NCBI RefSeq assembly: GCF_021134715.1
Contig: NC_060028.1
Location: 8,903,482 to 8,967,481, forward strand
Origin: Daphnia pulex
Taxonomy: Eukaryota > Arthropoda > Branchiopoda > Diplostraca > Daphniidae
Length of the DNA: 64,000 nucleotides
Direction: 5' to 3'
The notes beneath the pieces are model-generated. The model had not been told where the DNA came from and ran no database searches. It worked only from the letters and a program-made list of their open reading frames with translations. Shown here piece by piece: positions 23,001-35,084 of the stretch. Each line of letters starts with the position of its first letter. The stretch's first letter is position 1. The translations under genes and the position numbers were made by a program.

Positions 23001-26000
23001 AAAACAAAATGTCCAACCATAAAGTCGCGTCGCTTAAACTGCCCTGGCCACAGCAGGGTCTGCTGACTGACGCCATTGCATTTGCATAGACGAATTTAAT
23101 GTCGCAATGGAGCGGCTGGTGTTTTTTTTTTTTTTACCAAACTAAGGAACAAAATTCGCGTATGCGTATACTTGCGTCACGAATCGTGTTGCCATAGGCT
23201 AAATTAGCTTCTTGTCAAATAGATAATTTGATACGAAAAAAACTTGATAGTCATAATATATCCCAGCAGCATCCTCAAGTGCTGCTGCTGCTGCTGTGTA
23301 TGTGACCAGTTTAGTAGATATTGGCATTCGGTTGCTAGGCTCGCTCCCGCAGAGTCATATTTGCGGAAATGTCTAACCCATTTATATATCCCCCCCCCCC
23401 CCAAGGCTCTATGGATTATTCGTTGGTATATCCATCAAATTCGATTGCCTATCTATAATAAAGCAGTATAAGATTTGTTATATGGAATATAAATAAAGAT
23501 GGGCAATTATTTAACCCTGGAACAAATCATTTCCCCACGGGGTTCAAAAAATCGATATAGAAAAGAAAAATGAAATGACGTAACATATTCTTCCACTCTA
23601 TGTAAAATGGCCCTCTGATGTCACGATAAGGAAAAAGGCCTTTCACATTTAGTCCCCGGGATCATACACACACACATATAAAACAGGATTGTGATCTATA
23701 AAGCCTTGGCGACAATGTCCTCTCTCCATTTGTTATATCGCCATGTGACATCACCAAATTCGTTTTTTTCTTTTTTGATATTAAATGAAATATAAGCAAA
23801 AGTCTTTGGACTCGATGAACTCTATAAATATCTTTTTTCTTCTTTTCTCTGTGCTGACTTTGTGGGGGGACACTCTGCCAAAGTAGACCCCGAAGAAGAA
23901 TAAGAAGCCCATCCATTTGATGTCTATAAGGAAATAGAGCTATATAACAGAACGGGTAGAGAGAGGCTATAAATGCATGGGGCTGGCTGCTGCTGCTACA
24001 TCAGTTGCGGAATTTATTTATCAGCCGATCGATGTGTCGTCGCTGCGAATAGGACGACGGAAGAAGAAGAAAAACATTTCACGCGGGCGGCGGTTGCCGA
24101 GCGGGAGGAAAGAAAAAAAGCCAAAAAAGAAGAAGATGCAACAACAAAAAGGGAACGACGACGACGGTCGTCGTTGCCGAGGACACACTCACAGAAATGG
24201 CGGAAGATTTTGTGTCGACGTGACGCAATACGCCGCCGACCGATATCGACCACTGTAGCCAACCACCATCTTTTTTTCCAGGCTTTTTCGAGTGCAGCTG
24301 GACATTTTTATGGGCCCACCCCAACTCTTATCTATTTGATTTTATTTCTCGAACAAAAAGATTTAAACGAACATTTTTCACGAAATTTTTTTATATAAAA
24401 TTAAATCAATTTTATCCGCGCATTTGGTTATAAAAGAGATGGTGGTTAAGTATACACACAGCCTTCGACCGTGATGCTGGTAGTACAATGTTTAAAATGT
24501 ATATAAACACACAAGTATATAAAGAAAAGATTGACCTTGACGACCCAATCACCTTATTAGTATTGGGTCTCTCTCTCTTCTCTCTTTGTATTTATTTGAT
24601 TCGCCCATACTTGTTTTTCACTTCCCTTTTTGGCCGAAATTTCGTGTGCTGTTCCAAAGTTCTTTTTTATTTTGCCAAACTATTTTTGTATACGCCAAAT
24701 TTCCTTATTTTGGGTATACAAAAACAACTGAAAATGGCCACCACCACATTGTCTTTTTGGCGACTGAATTAATCGAACGACCAGTCAAATAAACGCCTTC
24801 AAATTTTCACCGGTTATTCTGCGTGTGTGGGTTCCTGTTTAGCCGAGCGGAATTATTTCTCTCTTCGTCTAAATGATTTTTTTCACGGGGAATTTTTTTT
24901 ATTTCGATATAGTCTGCGGGATTCGTGAGAAGAATGTTGAACGAATTTTTTTTTTACCTACCCCCGGTTTCACCTTGGGCGTCTACATCCGCCGTGATTT
25001 CCCGTCGTTATAGAAAAATCAATGAAATTGAATTAAATTATTGAGCAAGATGACCGCCTGACTGGCCTACTATAATGTTGAATATTTCATCCAAGGGGGG
25101 AGAAACCAGTTTTCCGGTATTATATACCCACAGGGTCTTTTTATAAATATATTTATCTTTAATGCGACCAATAAGAGACCACGCAATAAGAAGAAAGAGG
25201 GGAGAGTCGCCATGTTGTTGTCCGTGTGATGTATTCATCTGTGGCGACGCCCTGCTGCCCTCTTTCGTGATTTTTATATTCGAATAAGAAAGAAAAATAA
25301 AAAAAGTTTGAATAAATTAAATTTTCAATAACCGTTGCTGCTCTTTTCCAAGCCGCCCCAAGGACAATAGGCCTAACTAAACCGGTTGGTCGCCATACCA
25401 CCCTATGCCTCCCATCACACGCGTGATTAGACATGCCCAGACCAGTTTTTTGCTCATCTCCCAGTCCCCAACACAAACAAAATTATTCAATTATCTCTTC
25501 CGAAAAATTTCAAACCCCCCCCCCATATTCAAATTTCAAAGGAATCGCCGAAGAATTTGATCAAAAGAACCAAAATGACCGGTGACGATCGTAGTCGTTT
25601 TTGTACACACCCAAAATGTGTAAATTTAAATAATGGACCACATCATCTTATATCTCTAAGAAATAAAAAGGGTTGGAAAGGGCTGGGAAAAGGTATTCAG
25701 TTCCAGTTTCTAAATGTCCTAGCTCGGAGATGTTATAGGAGGGGAGATGGAATGTTCCATTATATATTTATAAACCCCTCCCATAACACACAAAAAAAGG
25801 TCCCATTTGGGGGTTGAAGAGAACAACAACACGTAAGAGAAGGGGGGGGGGGTAACCAAAAATTCGAACGCGTCTTTTCGTGAAAGGCTTTTTTTTTCTA
25901 ATTAAAAAAAATTTGGAATAATAGATGGGGGGAATGGAATGTCCAACGGATAAAGTTCCTACATATAATATGCAGATGAGCTGAACTGCTGTTATTGTTG

Positions 26001-28907
26001 GGTCGCTGCTGGGTGGTGGTAATGGGTTTCGAAAAATGTTCTCATATTATTTAAATTTATATACATACCCAACTATTGTTTAAGTAAAAATCCTTCCGGT
26101 TCCGGAATTCGACCCCCCTGAAATTCTAAACCCTATATAGACGGAAAAAAAGTTGTTCCTATCGGCAGTTGATGAATGTGCGGGTAATAAAAAATTCTTT
26201 CACGACGACAAACTCCTCCAAAAGAATGCGCGAAAAAAAGTATAGAATTTTTCAAAAAAGAAGAAATGATATTTATTGAGATTGCTGTGTAGCTACACTC
26301 TCACTATATAGCTGCTGGGCTCTCCATGTACATTAGACGAGGCGGACATAAATCGTGAGCTGGAAGAGATTGGACGTCAACGATGTCCTCCATCCGATAA
26401 CGAATGAATAAAGGCCTACATAAACTCCAAAGGCAACCCCCACCAAAAAAGAGTAAAATTGATTCTATAACCAGCGGATAGCCTACACACACACTTTGTG
26501 TGTTTATACACGTCTAATGGCCAGTTCAAACTTTTTTTATTTTCAAAAATATAACGGAGCCGTAAATATAACAGATGATGACCTCCAAAGGAATTTTCAT
26601 TTTCGCCAAATTAAATTTTATCAATTGAAATTATACTTTAAAGAGAAAATTTTATTCGTTTTTTTCTTTATATTAATATTACGTAGTAGTGGTAGTTGTT
26701 GCGTCATGAAATGCTTGTTATGCCACAACGATGACTCAACCCCCCGTTGGAAAAAAAAGAGTTGCTCCCAGTTGGCCGCAGCTCCTCATTCACGTGGTCA
26801 TATATAGCTAGTACACACACACATAACACACAGGAAGAGGAGCTATACTATATTCGCCGGCTGCTATATATATAAATATATTTAGGCTAACAATAAAAAC
26901 ACAACACACTTTTTCGCACGGATCTTTAGACCAGACTCGACTATATAATAGAGGTGAGGAGGGGGAGTTTTTTTTTATATATTTCGGCGCTTTCTCTTTT
27001 TTACAGTTCACGTGTAATAAGAGTGCACCCCCCTCCTCAAATATTCAAATTTTCTTTTCCCGGTTATAATATAATTTTTTTTTCGCGTTTATAGCAGCAA
27101 AAAATATATATAAGGAGAGAGGGGGGTGAGAGACTGTCATTATAATCCGCATTTTCATTATATATTATTCTTGAGCCAAATAAATATAAGACCAGACGAG
27201 CAACTATACTACATCGTTTTTTTCTATTTTCTAGTTTGAAATTGTCTAACCCTTTTTTTTATAATGTATTCAGTGAGTTCTGGTTATTTTATTTTATTTT
27301 TTTTTTTGTTTTAAATTCATTTAAATAACATTTTTTTGGTCAACTTTTTTTGTCGAGTTTGTTAGAGACGTTCCCAAGCCACCCCCCCTGCTTCCTTGTG
27401 TGAGTGTGTACTTGTTTATCAGTTGGAAATTCTAATGATATGCAAACCATCATCATCAATGGATCCTGTTTTCTTTTATTTTGTTTCTTCAAATTTTATT
27501 TTATTTTATTTTTTTTTGTCTTGTGAAATGATTTCCAATGAAGAAAATGTCTACTGGGTGATTATTCCGTTAGTTATTTATTCTCTCTGCTCAACTGTGT
27601 GTCCTATAAACTTATATAACAAGGCCGTCTCTGCTGCTCTTGTCCGTTGGGAGCTGCTACTAAGGGCGGAGTTAGACGCTAGCAGTACACACGTACCACC
27701 ACCAGCACACAGAAAAACCTCTGGCAACGAATTCGCCCAGCAACAGCCAAAAAAACCGCCAGGCGCAGAAAACCCTGAAAACGCCAAAAGACTTTTATTT
27801 ATTTTATTTTATTTTTACAACTAAACTTTTTCAACCGTGTGACCTTTAGGCTCGTTATTGTATAGTAGGCTCCTATTTAAATGTTATTGTATCTGAAATT
27901 ATTTTTTTGGGAAAAAAAAGTCCTTTTTCTTTCGCTAAAACCAAATTTGGGAAATTTACTTTTTTGTATGTGTGGTTATCTTTTATATTTGAATTTTTCG
28001 CCAAAATGGATAACGGCCACTTTGGATTTTTATATGGCCCTTTTCTCTTTTTCTTTTTTCGCGTCTTTTTTACTGCCAAAAAAGATTTTTCCCATCCGAA
28101 AAAAAATTCCGCTAATGGAACGCGTGTCGTGAAAATGCACACGAGCGAAAGCCTCTAATATAAATTAAGATCTTTTATATTATTCTTGATAATTATTTAA
28201 TGTATAATAAATGAATTATTATATTATATTTTTCGTCTAGCTGGAAAATTCTTCTTCTTCTCAAATATCTTTTTGAGGAGATTTACTTTTGGGTTAGGAA
28301 AAAAACACAACGGCAGCTGTTGAGCACACAAGACGAAACTTGATTCCCCCCCTTCTCTCTACCCCCCCCCCCCCGTTATTATTATTATGAGCTTCTTATT
28401 ATTATTAGAGAGAGAATCAGAGATTAGATATTTTTCTGATTCTGTGTTGTTGGTGGGATGCAATTTTTTATTTTTCGCCCAAATTATTTTTTCGCCAGCA
28501 ATTGAGTCCGTTTGGTCTCCGTGTGGCTAGCTACGCTCTAAAAGGACACTGTCTCTTTTCGCCCTGTGATGTGGCCAATGTTTCTTCACGCAGGCTCCCG
28601 CGGCACTCCCTTTTTTTTCACGAATTTTAATTTTTTTTTTCGATATGAATTTGCATATTATTTTTGTTTCGGATCGAAAAATTATATTTTTTTAGCCGAC
28701 ATGGGTTTTTCTTTTTGGCTGAGCGCGTTCATCACTTCACATAACACACTCACGCCCATAAAAATAATTTTCGGTTTCGTGTTTTTTTTCGGGGTTGTTG
28801 TGTGTGTGTGTGTGTGTTGTACCGGTTTCCAAGGCCAGAAAAAATGAAGAGATAAAAATCGTTATACCAGCAGGCCTGATGGCGATCACGCGGGACAAAT
28901 GACCTTC

Positions 28908-28930
28908 TTCGTTCGTTCGTTCGTTCGTTC
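28908..28930. repeat. (TTCG)n microsatellite
   Basis: Five to six tandem copies of a four-base TTCG unit; a shorter copy of the same unit is at about 30249-30260. A (GT)n tract lies just upstream at 28797-28817. Confidence 0.9.
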
Positions 28931-31900
28931 CATTCGCGCGTGTCTGGATAGAGAGCTTATACTACACAAGGATTTTTTCCTTTTTTAAATTTATATTATG
29001 CTTCTTCCTCTTCCTACGTGACCAATTTAAATCATTTCGTTTCAATGATTTTTCAGGGATTTATTGGGAGATTTTCTATTACATAAGCCTACACAAACAT
29101 ATAATCCTCCCGCCGGAAGAAATAAAATGAAAGTCAATATTCATATAACCAACTCGAAAAATTCTTTTTTCGTCAAATTTTAATTAATTATGATATTTTT
29201 TTTGCTTCCGTGTAATAATATCAAAGGAAGTGAGAGTCGTGTAAAAAATTGACCCCACGCAGTATAGTAGAGAGAGAAAAAAACAAACAAATTTAGGGGT
29301 TCCCGCTAAGAAAGAAAAAAAGTTATATGGAACTACTCGGACCGAAAACTTTCTCTCAGTCGGTAGCAGTTGGCAATCAACGGGAGCCCCCTCTACTACT
29401 GCTGCTACGACGACCGTGATTGACATGGGAAAACAAAAGAATGGCGGAAATGGTGTGTTGGATGGAAAAGGGGTTGATCCCGCCGAAAAAAAAAAATTAA
29501 TAAATTTATTCAAAAAAAGACTACTATCATTACAACAGTGGGAATAAGACAAAAATGTCAAATATTTTATTGCATTTCTTCAGCCTTGACACAAGTGAAA
29601 GGCATAGTAAAAAGCAGATCACTTTTGAAAAAATAATGTACATTTATTATTGTATTCGATATATAGTGACATTTTGTGAAGATGAGAAATAATCGAAAGT
29701 GGGTCGGACGTATATAAAATCGTGAAAATTATATGACGTTCGAGACCCGTATGGCCCTAGACATTATTATATTACGTATGAGATGCTATATATCGTCTGC
29801 AAGTTTCTAGGCCTTGATGTATTATATCCCGCCTGTTTTTTTTATTTTCTCGCGGCTTACACGAAAAAAATTTTTTTCAAGGTCAAACATAAAACCCAAC
29901 GGGTCCCGATAGAATTTTTTCATCTCTCCCGAGAGAGAACTGTGAGCCGGGCCAATGGTTATATGATACCGGCAATGGCCTTTTTTTTTATAATTATTTA
30001 TTTTTTGGCGAACGGGAGAAAATTTCTGAAAGGAAATATATATATATACCGACACACATAAGTTCGTGACTGAAAGATATAGGGAGATGTATACAGCAGC
30101 AGCAGCCCTCAATGTATTTTATTGTTTCCTTAATATACATTTCTTTCTTCCTGGGTTTTTTGGGAATTCTCTTTTTTCCATCAGTTGACATGGACGATAC
30201 TTGTTTAGCGTCATTATACACACATTACTATATAGCCCCCCACCACTCGTTCGTTCGTTTGTACGACGATCGACCGGTTTTCTTGTTCGGGAGTTTTTCT
30301 GTGGACATGGGCGGGGCCCTGCTTATAGCTGCTGGCCTTCCTGGGCTATTTGAATTTCTCGGTATTTATTTATTTGTACTCTGCGACACCTTCGATGTCA
30401 GCTGATTATTTTTGGGACCATCGTGAAATTTTTGAATTTTATTTTCGGAATTTTCATTTTTTTTTTTAAATGGAAGAGAGAAAAACGCGTTTCGTGCCTA
30501 TTTCTTTTTTTATTATTTTATTTTATTTTATCTTCCCCGGTCTCTATTTCGCCTCCCTTGGCAACACACTCACGCTCACTCACGTCTCTATCCCGCCGTC
30601 CACACACCACTTCTTGACTTGGCTGTGCCCCGGTCGTCTGAGCCGACGAAAGAGTCCGGTCGCTCGTCGTGTTTCCAAGGCAATTTTCCTTTTTTTCTTT
30701 TTAAATTTTATTTCAAATAAAAAAGGAAAACATAATTTAAAAAACATTTTATAATTTTTAAAAAAATTATTTTTGGCGCCAAAAGAAAGAAAGCGATTGA
30801 TTGGTTGGATGAAATAATTGAAAAATGGTCGAATATATAATCAGACCACGAGATAAACAATCGGCCTACCAACACACACACACACACGTACACACACAGA
30901 CAGTGAAGAAATAAAAAAAAAGAGAACTTGACATTCCGCGTGAACCCAATCCCGACGACGAGCGGTTTCCAACCCGAATCCGACCCAACGGCGCATTCTA
31001 TTTGATTTTCTTTTTTGAAAAATGATATTCCGCCATTTTTATTTTCCTTTGATTCGCGCCATGCAACCAACATAAAGTCGGTTGCTGGGCCTACACATCG
31101 GCCGATGGGCGAAACAACGGGAGAGAAACGTGAAAAAGATTAGGTCTTTTTCGTGATTATTATTTTTTCAAAAAAAAATGATTGCGTCTCTATTGCGGCC
31201 TCCCACCACCCGTTTGACCTGCAAAAGGGTTGAGAGAAACTGAGTCGGGAGGAGAGGAAAATAACGAGAACGATCGCAGACTCCTCCCACTTTTCCCCTC
31301 CCAATTCTTTTTTCTATGTACAACCAGTGCTGCCACCTGGCGGATTGGCCTAACCACGCCACCCCCTTGCGAAGGGGGTAGAGTAAGCAAAGCTACTGCC
31401 AAAAAAAGAAAAAAAATTTTAGAGGAGGAGGAGGAAGAAAAAGAAGGTGGTGGTGGGTGGGTGAGGTTTCGCCAGAGCCTCTCCCGCCATGGTAGAGCCT
31501 CCGTCCGCACGCCTTTTTGTCGACTGGGTCTCGGTCCGGCCTCGTCAGTCTCAACGAATAGCTCAGCCCGTGAGGTGAGACACGTTGTGTGTGGGAGCCG
31601 AGTGAACGAAATTAAACCAAGATAGAAAGAAAAGTCGTGTCATCACACACACGACGTTAAACAACAAAAAAATAACTTTTTTAATTATTATTAATTTCCA
31701 CTCACCACACACACACACGACATTTTTTGAGATTGTGAAGACTCTCGTGTTGTCAAGGACGTCACACACACAGAAAATTTGCCAAAAGATTTTTGTCGGC
31801 CATGTGAGAAAAAGTTGGAAGGAAAAAATATTGTGTCTAACCACATTTGACCGGTGTGTGTGTGTGTGTGGTGTGGATGTGTGTGTGATTGTGTCGAGTG

Positions 31901-31973
31901 ATTCTCAAGGATTCGTGTGCAAAAATTTCCGTTTTCTCGAAAGGCAAATGTCTGCCAATTTTATTATCGGCTA

Positions 31974-32002
31974 GTGTGTGTGTGTGTGTGAGTGTGTGTG
32001 TC
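31974..32002. repeat. (GT)n microsatellite near the putative BTB promoter
   Basis: A GT dinucleotide tract with one interruption. A second GT cluster lies at about 31854-31890, and CA tracts at 30871-30888 and 31711-31720. Other GT tracts in the window are at 39476-39494 and 51998-52016. Confidence 0.9.
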
Positions 32003-33106
32003 TGTTTCAAAGAATCGACACACATGGGTCGGTCGGGAGGAAGAAACAACAGCCAAGAGAATTCCCGGCTGCGGCGGTGGCGCCACTAGGCCCGTCAAAT
32101 GTTGTCCATCGGGAAAATTTGAGATTTTTGTTTGGAAAAACTCCGTCTGCAATTGACGTTAAATTCAAAAACGAGTGACACACGAAATCACGAAATTTTT
32201 GTTGGTTTGTGGCTGCCGTTTTTTTCGTGAAGAAGAAACGAAGAAAAACCCGGAAAACACCAAACGAAGACGACGAACGTTCGGCCAAAATCCGCCAATC
32301 TGGCTCCTCCCGCTCTCGTGTCGAATGTAACACGGTAAGAAAATCTTTTTTAATTTGTGTGTGTCACATGGCGCCCCTCTTTTATTTTGTGGGCCTCGTT
32401 TATTTTTGTTGTCATCCCGCCATCTTTGTTTGACACGCGTTTTACCATCCATTTCGAAATTGATAACGTCTCGGAAAAATGTTGAAAGCTTTTCTTAGTC
32501 TAAAAGTAAAAGTGAACCGGTTTTTTAGTTTTAAAAAATATTTTTATATTTTTTCAAATTTGAACGACAAAAGTTTTTCGATTAAAAGTCAGCCAAAATA
32601 AATTTAATACATCTATCTAAATAATAATAATTTGAAGGTTATAACCACACACCAATGGGCACATTCATTTGAGAAGAAGGAGGGGGGGCAAAACTAGAAA
32701 AACTGGTTGCCAGTTGTGTACGAAAAACCGAGTTGGGACCGCCGAGGAGCTGTGTGTGACTTGCCTCCTAAAAAAGGAGTGAGGAGGCCAACTCCCCCCA
32801 TCCACCACCCGTCGCGTGAGTACAGCTTTGGCGAGCACAACACGCACGAAGGGCACACACACATATATATAAAAAAGCGAACTCCCTTTAGATATATATT
32901 TTTTCTGGCCAGAATAAAAAAAAAATTTTATTTTTTTCTCCCGATCTTTTTCACGAATTTTTTTTTTTGTCGTCTCCGGGACTCGTTCGCGCTTGCTCCT
33001 ACTTTTTGGCCTCCCCTCCTCCCCTTCGGCAAAGAGGAGAGTCCTCTCCCCCCCCCCCCCTCACTTTTCCCGTGACTGCGAATTTCCGCCATTTTGGGCC
33101 CGCAGA

Positions 33107-33208
33107 ATGGCGCGCACCACGGCCCCGACTAGGCGGTGTCTCATGTGGCTGCAGCAGACGGCCGCTGCCGCAGCAGCTCAGCCTGCCACAAAACAGCCGC
33201 CGGCCTAA
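33107..33208 (+). CDS. Small upstream ORF in GC-rich leader (33 codons)
   Basis: An ATG at 33107 opens MARTTAPTRRCLMWLQQ followed by an alanine/glutamine-rich part and ends at TAA 33208. It lies in a GC-rich island (about 32.96-33.21 kb) within AT-rich surroundings, 200 bases before a good donor. If that leader is transcribed, this is an upstream ORF that could limit translation of the downstream BTB protein. It is not similar to any protein I recognise and may be a chance frame favoured by GC content. Confidence 0.2.
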   Translation: MARTTAPTRRCLMWLQQTAAAAAAQPATKQPPA

Positions 33209-35084
33209 CGTGAAAAAAAACACAAAAGTGAAAAAAAAATAGAAAATTTCATTTAGTTTTTTGAATTTGTAATTTTTACCCGCCAAAAATAGAGAGACAG
33301 ACACACAAAAGAGCCGCGCAGTTAAAAATTTGTTGGTGTTGTGAATATTTTAACCAAGTGCAAAAACAACTCCCGCCAAACAACTACTGGGACAGCGTCA
33401 ACGTGAGTTTTCAAATTATTTTATTTTGGAATTTAGTAATAGTAGGTCTAAGGCAATGTAGGTGAATGTTTGTCGACGACCCGTCAAATATCGAGCCAAA
33501 AGTGCTCGCTGACAGTTGTCTAAACATTTTCGCATCGCGTGATGTCGTCGACAATTACCCTCCCCATTCTCTCTCTCTATAATATTATTATTATCTCTAT
33601 AAAATGTTAGGCTATATCAAAACAAAAGGGGAAAAATTTGAATTGGACAAACACGGAACGTCCGAAAAGTCTCGTTATCGATCCAACAACAACCCATCGC
33701 AAGTGCATTTAAAGTTGAACATTTCCAGTTAAAAACTAGAGGATCAATCAGAGTGGGGAGGATTCGTAAGTAGACTTATCGGGTAAAGGTGTCGTCCAAC
33801 TGACAGTCCTCATTATGAAAAGCTACTCCCGCTTGTCCTGCTGCGACGACTGTATTATTATTATTGTTCTTGTTAATATGATTTTAGAGGGGAGAAGGGC
33901 CACGAATCATTAACGGCCCCGTCACACACACTCTGAACGTCCGTTCTTAATCATCCTACGAGTTCAAAGTGTTTTTGCCTCCCACTCGCCTTATGTCGTT
34001 GATTCTATCATGAATTTCAATTTCGTCTGGGCGAATTAACTTTTTATTTAAAAACTTCCAGACACACACGACCCTCTAGGCCTTTTTTGGGTGGAGCTCG
34101 CCATTTTTTTCCAAAATAACGCAAGGACAGATGAGACCCTTGGATGGGAACGAGTCAAACCGGTTCCCGAAATTTTTTGATGTTTCGGAAAAATAATAAA
34201 AATAAAAAAAAACCCCGAAGAAAAGTCGGCCATTTTGGGGAGGGTGCAAAATGGCTCCCTCCTTTCTGGATCTGTGTGTGTGCAATTCCCCCCCAACCCC
34301 ACCAACATCACCCGAGCTCCTTTTTATACACTGCTGCTCCGGTTTTTTGGGCAAAGGAGGGGAGAATTTAATTGGCGAGGGGAGACGGACGGATGGATGG
34401 ACGAACGACATGGATGTGTGTGTGTGTGCCCCGCGGATTTTGCCCGGGATCGCAGAGTTTTCGCCGTATTGATCGATTAGCATCGGATGGAGAAGAAGAA
34501 GATGGAAGGGGAGGAGGATCCAGTTTGCAGCTGCGTGTGCTGGATGTAGTATTAGTCAGACGCACACGCACACACGGATGACCGGCTCTGCTGCTGCTGC
34601 ACACGTTGACATTGGTCGAAAGAATTATAAAAGAAGAAGGAAACGGGGGCAATAGCGAAATGCAACGTTGCCGGAATGCGACAACATCAAGGCCGTCAAC
34701 TTCTTCCTGCTCTTTCCATGTCTTTCCAGGTCTATTTATTATTATTGCGACACTAGAAAATTGACATTTTATTTCTCTTTTCTCGTCTTGACTGTGGTTG
34801 GGAACCCCTCGGGGCATTCGAACCGTTTCCTATTTCAATTTCCAATGTGTCTATGTGGTAGTACGAAAAAACAGTATCGATGGTGGGGGGGGGGGATGAC
34901 TCACGAGCCACACACTGGCATTTATTATGATTTTTTTCGGTATCATTGGCCGTGCCAGACAGCCGGCCGCTCGGTCTTATTATTGTTGCAGAGGTTTGGC
35001 ACAGTGTTGTTGTTGTCATTGATCCAAAAATCACAATAATCTGAATGAAACTGAACAAAAATTTCTTCTTCTTTTCTTAAATAG

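Larger units (their letters stand above)
19190..31500. other. 12-kb AT-rich region without convincing genes
   Basis: All six frames are broken up by stops; the longest open frames (about 140 codons, for example near 23.97-24.40 and 27.40-27.82 kb) are low-complexity and show no domain. The stretch is rich in short TA, GT, GCA and homopolymer tracts. It may hold distal enhancers or far-upstream non-coding exons of the BTB gene, or non-coding RNA genes. I saw no tRNA, rRNA, transposase or reverse-transcriptase signature. Confidence 0.6.
31546..33402 (+). promoter_or_regulatory. Putative promoter and non-coding first exons of the BTB zinc-finger gene
   Basis: The common coding exon at 35085 begins directly after an acceptor, so upstream exon(s) must exist. 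Three donor sites follow leader-like sequence: GAG|GTGAGA after 31574 (28 bases after an initiator-like TCAGTC at 31545), CACG|GTAAGA after 32334, and TCAAC|GTGAGT after 33402. The stretch 33310-33402 is A/C-rich, as arthropod 5' leaders often are. A possible internal 37-base exon lies at 33729-33765, between TTTCCAG and GTAAGT. These may be alternative promoters of one gene. Inference from motifs only; no transcript evidence. Confidence 0.35.

Noticed and set aside
23973..24398. 141-codon plus-strand frame in the gene desert
   Set aside because: Lys/Glu/Arg low-complexity centre, no recognisable domain, no splice context; the opposite strand is equally open.
27396..27824. 142-codon plus-strand frame
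   Set aside because: Phe/Leu-rich translation of T-rich DNA; looks like chance.
19190..35000. tRNA, rRNA, transposon or CRISPR features
   Set aside because: No cloverleaf box sequences, conserved rRNA blocks, transposase or reverse-transcriptase motifs, or regular spaced repeats were found; short tandem repeats are simple microsatellites.
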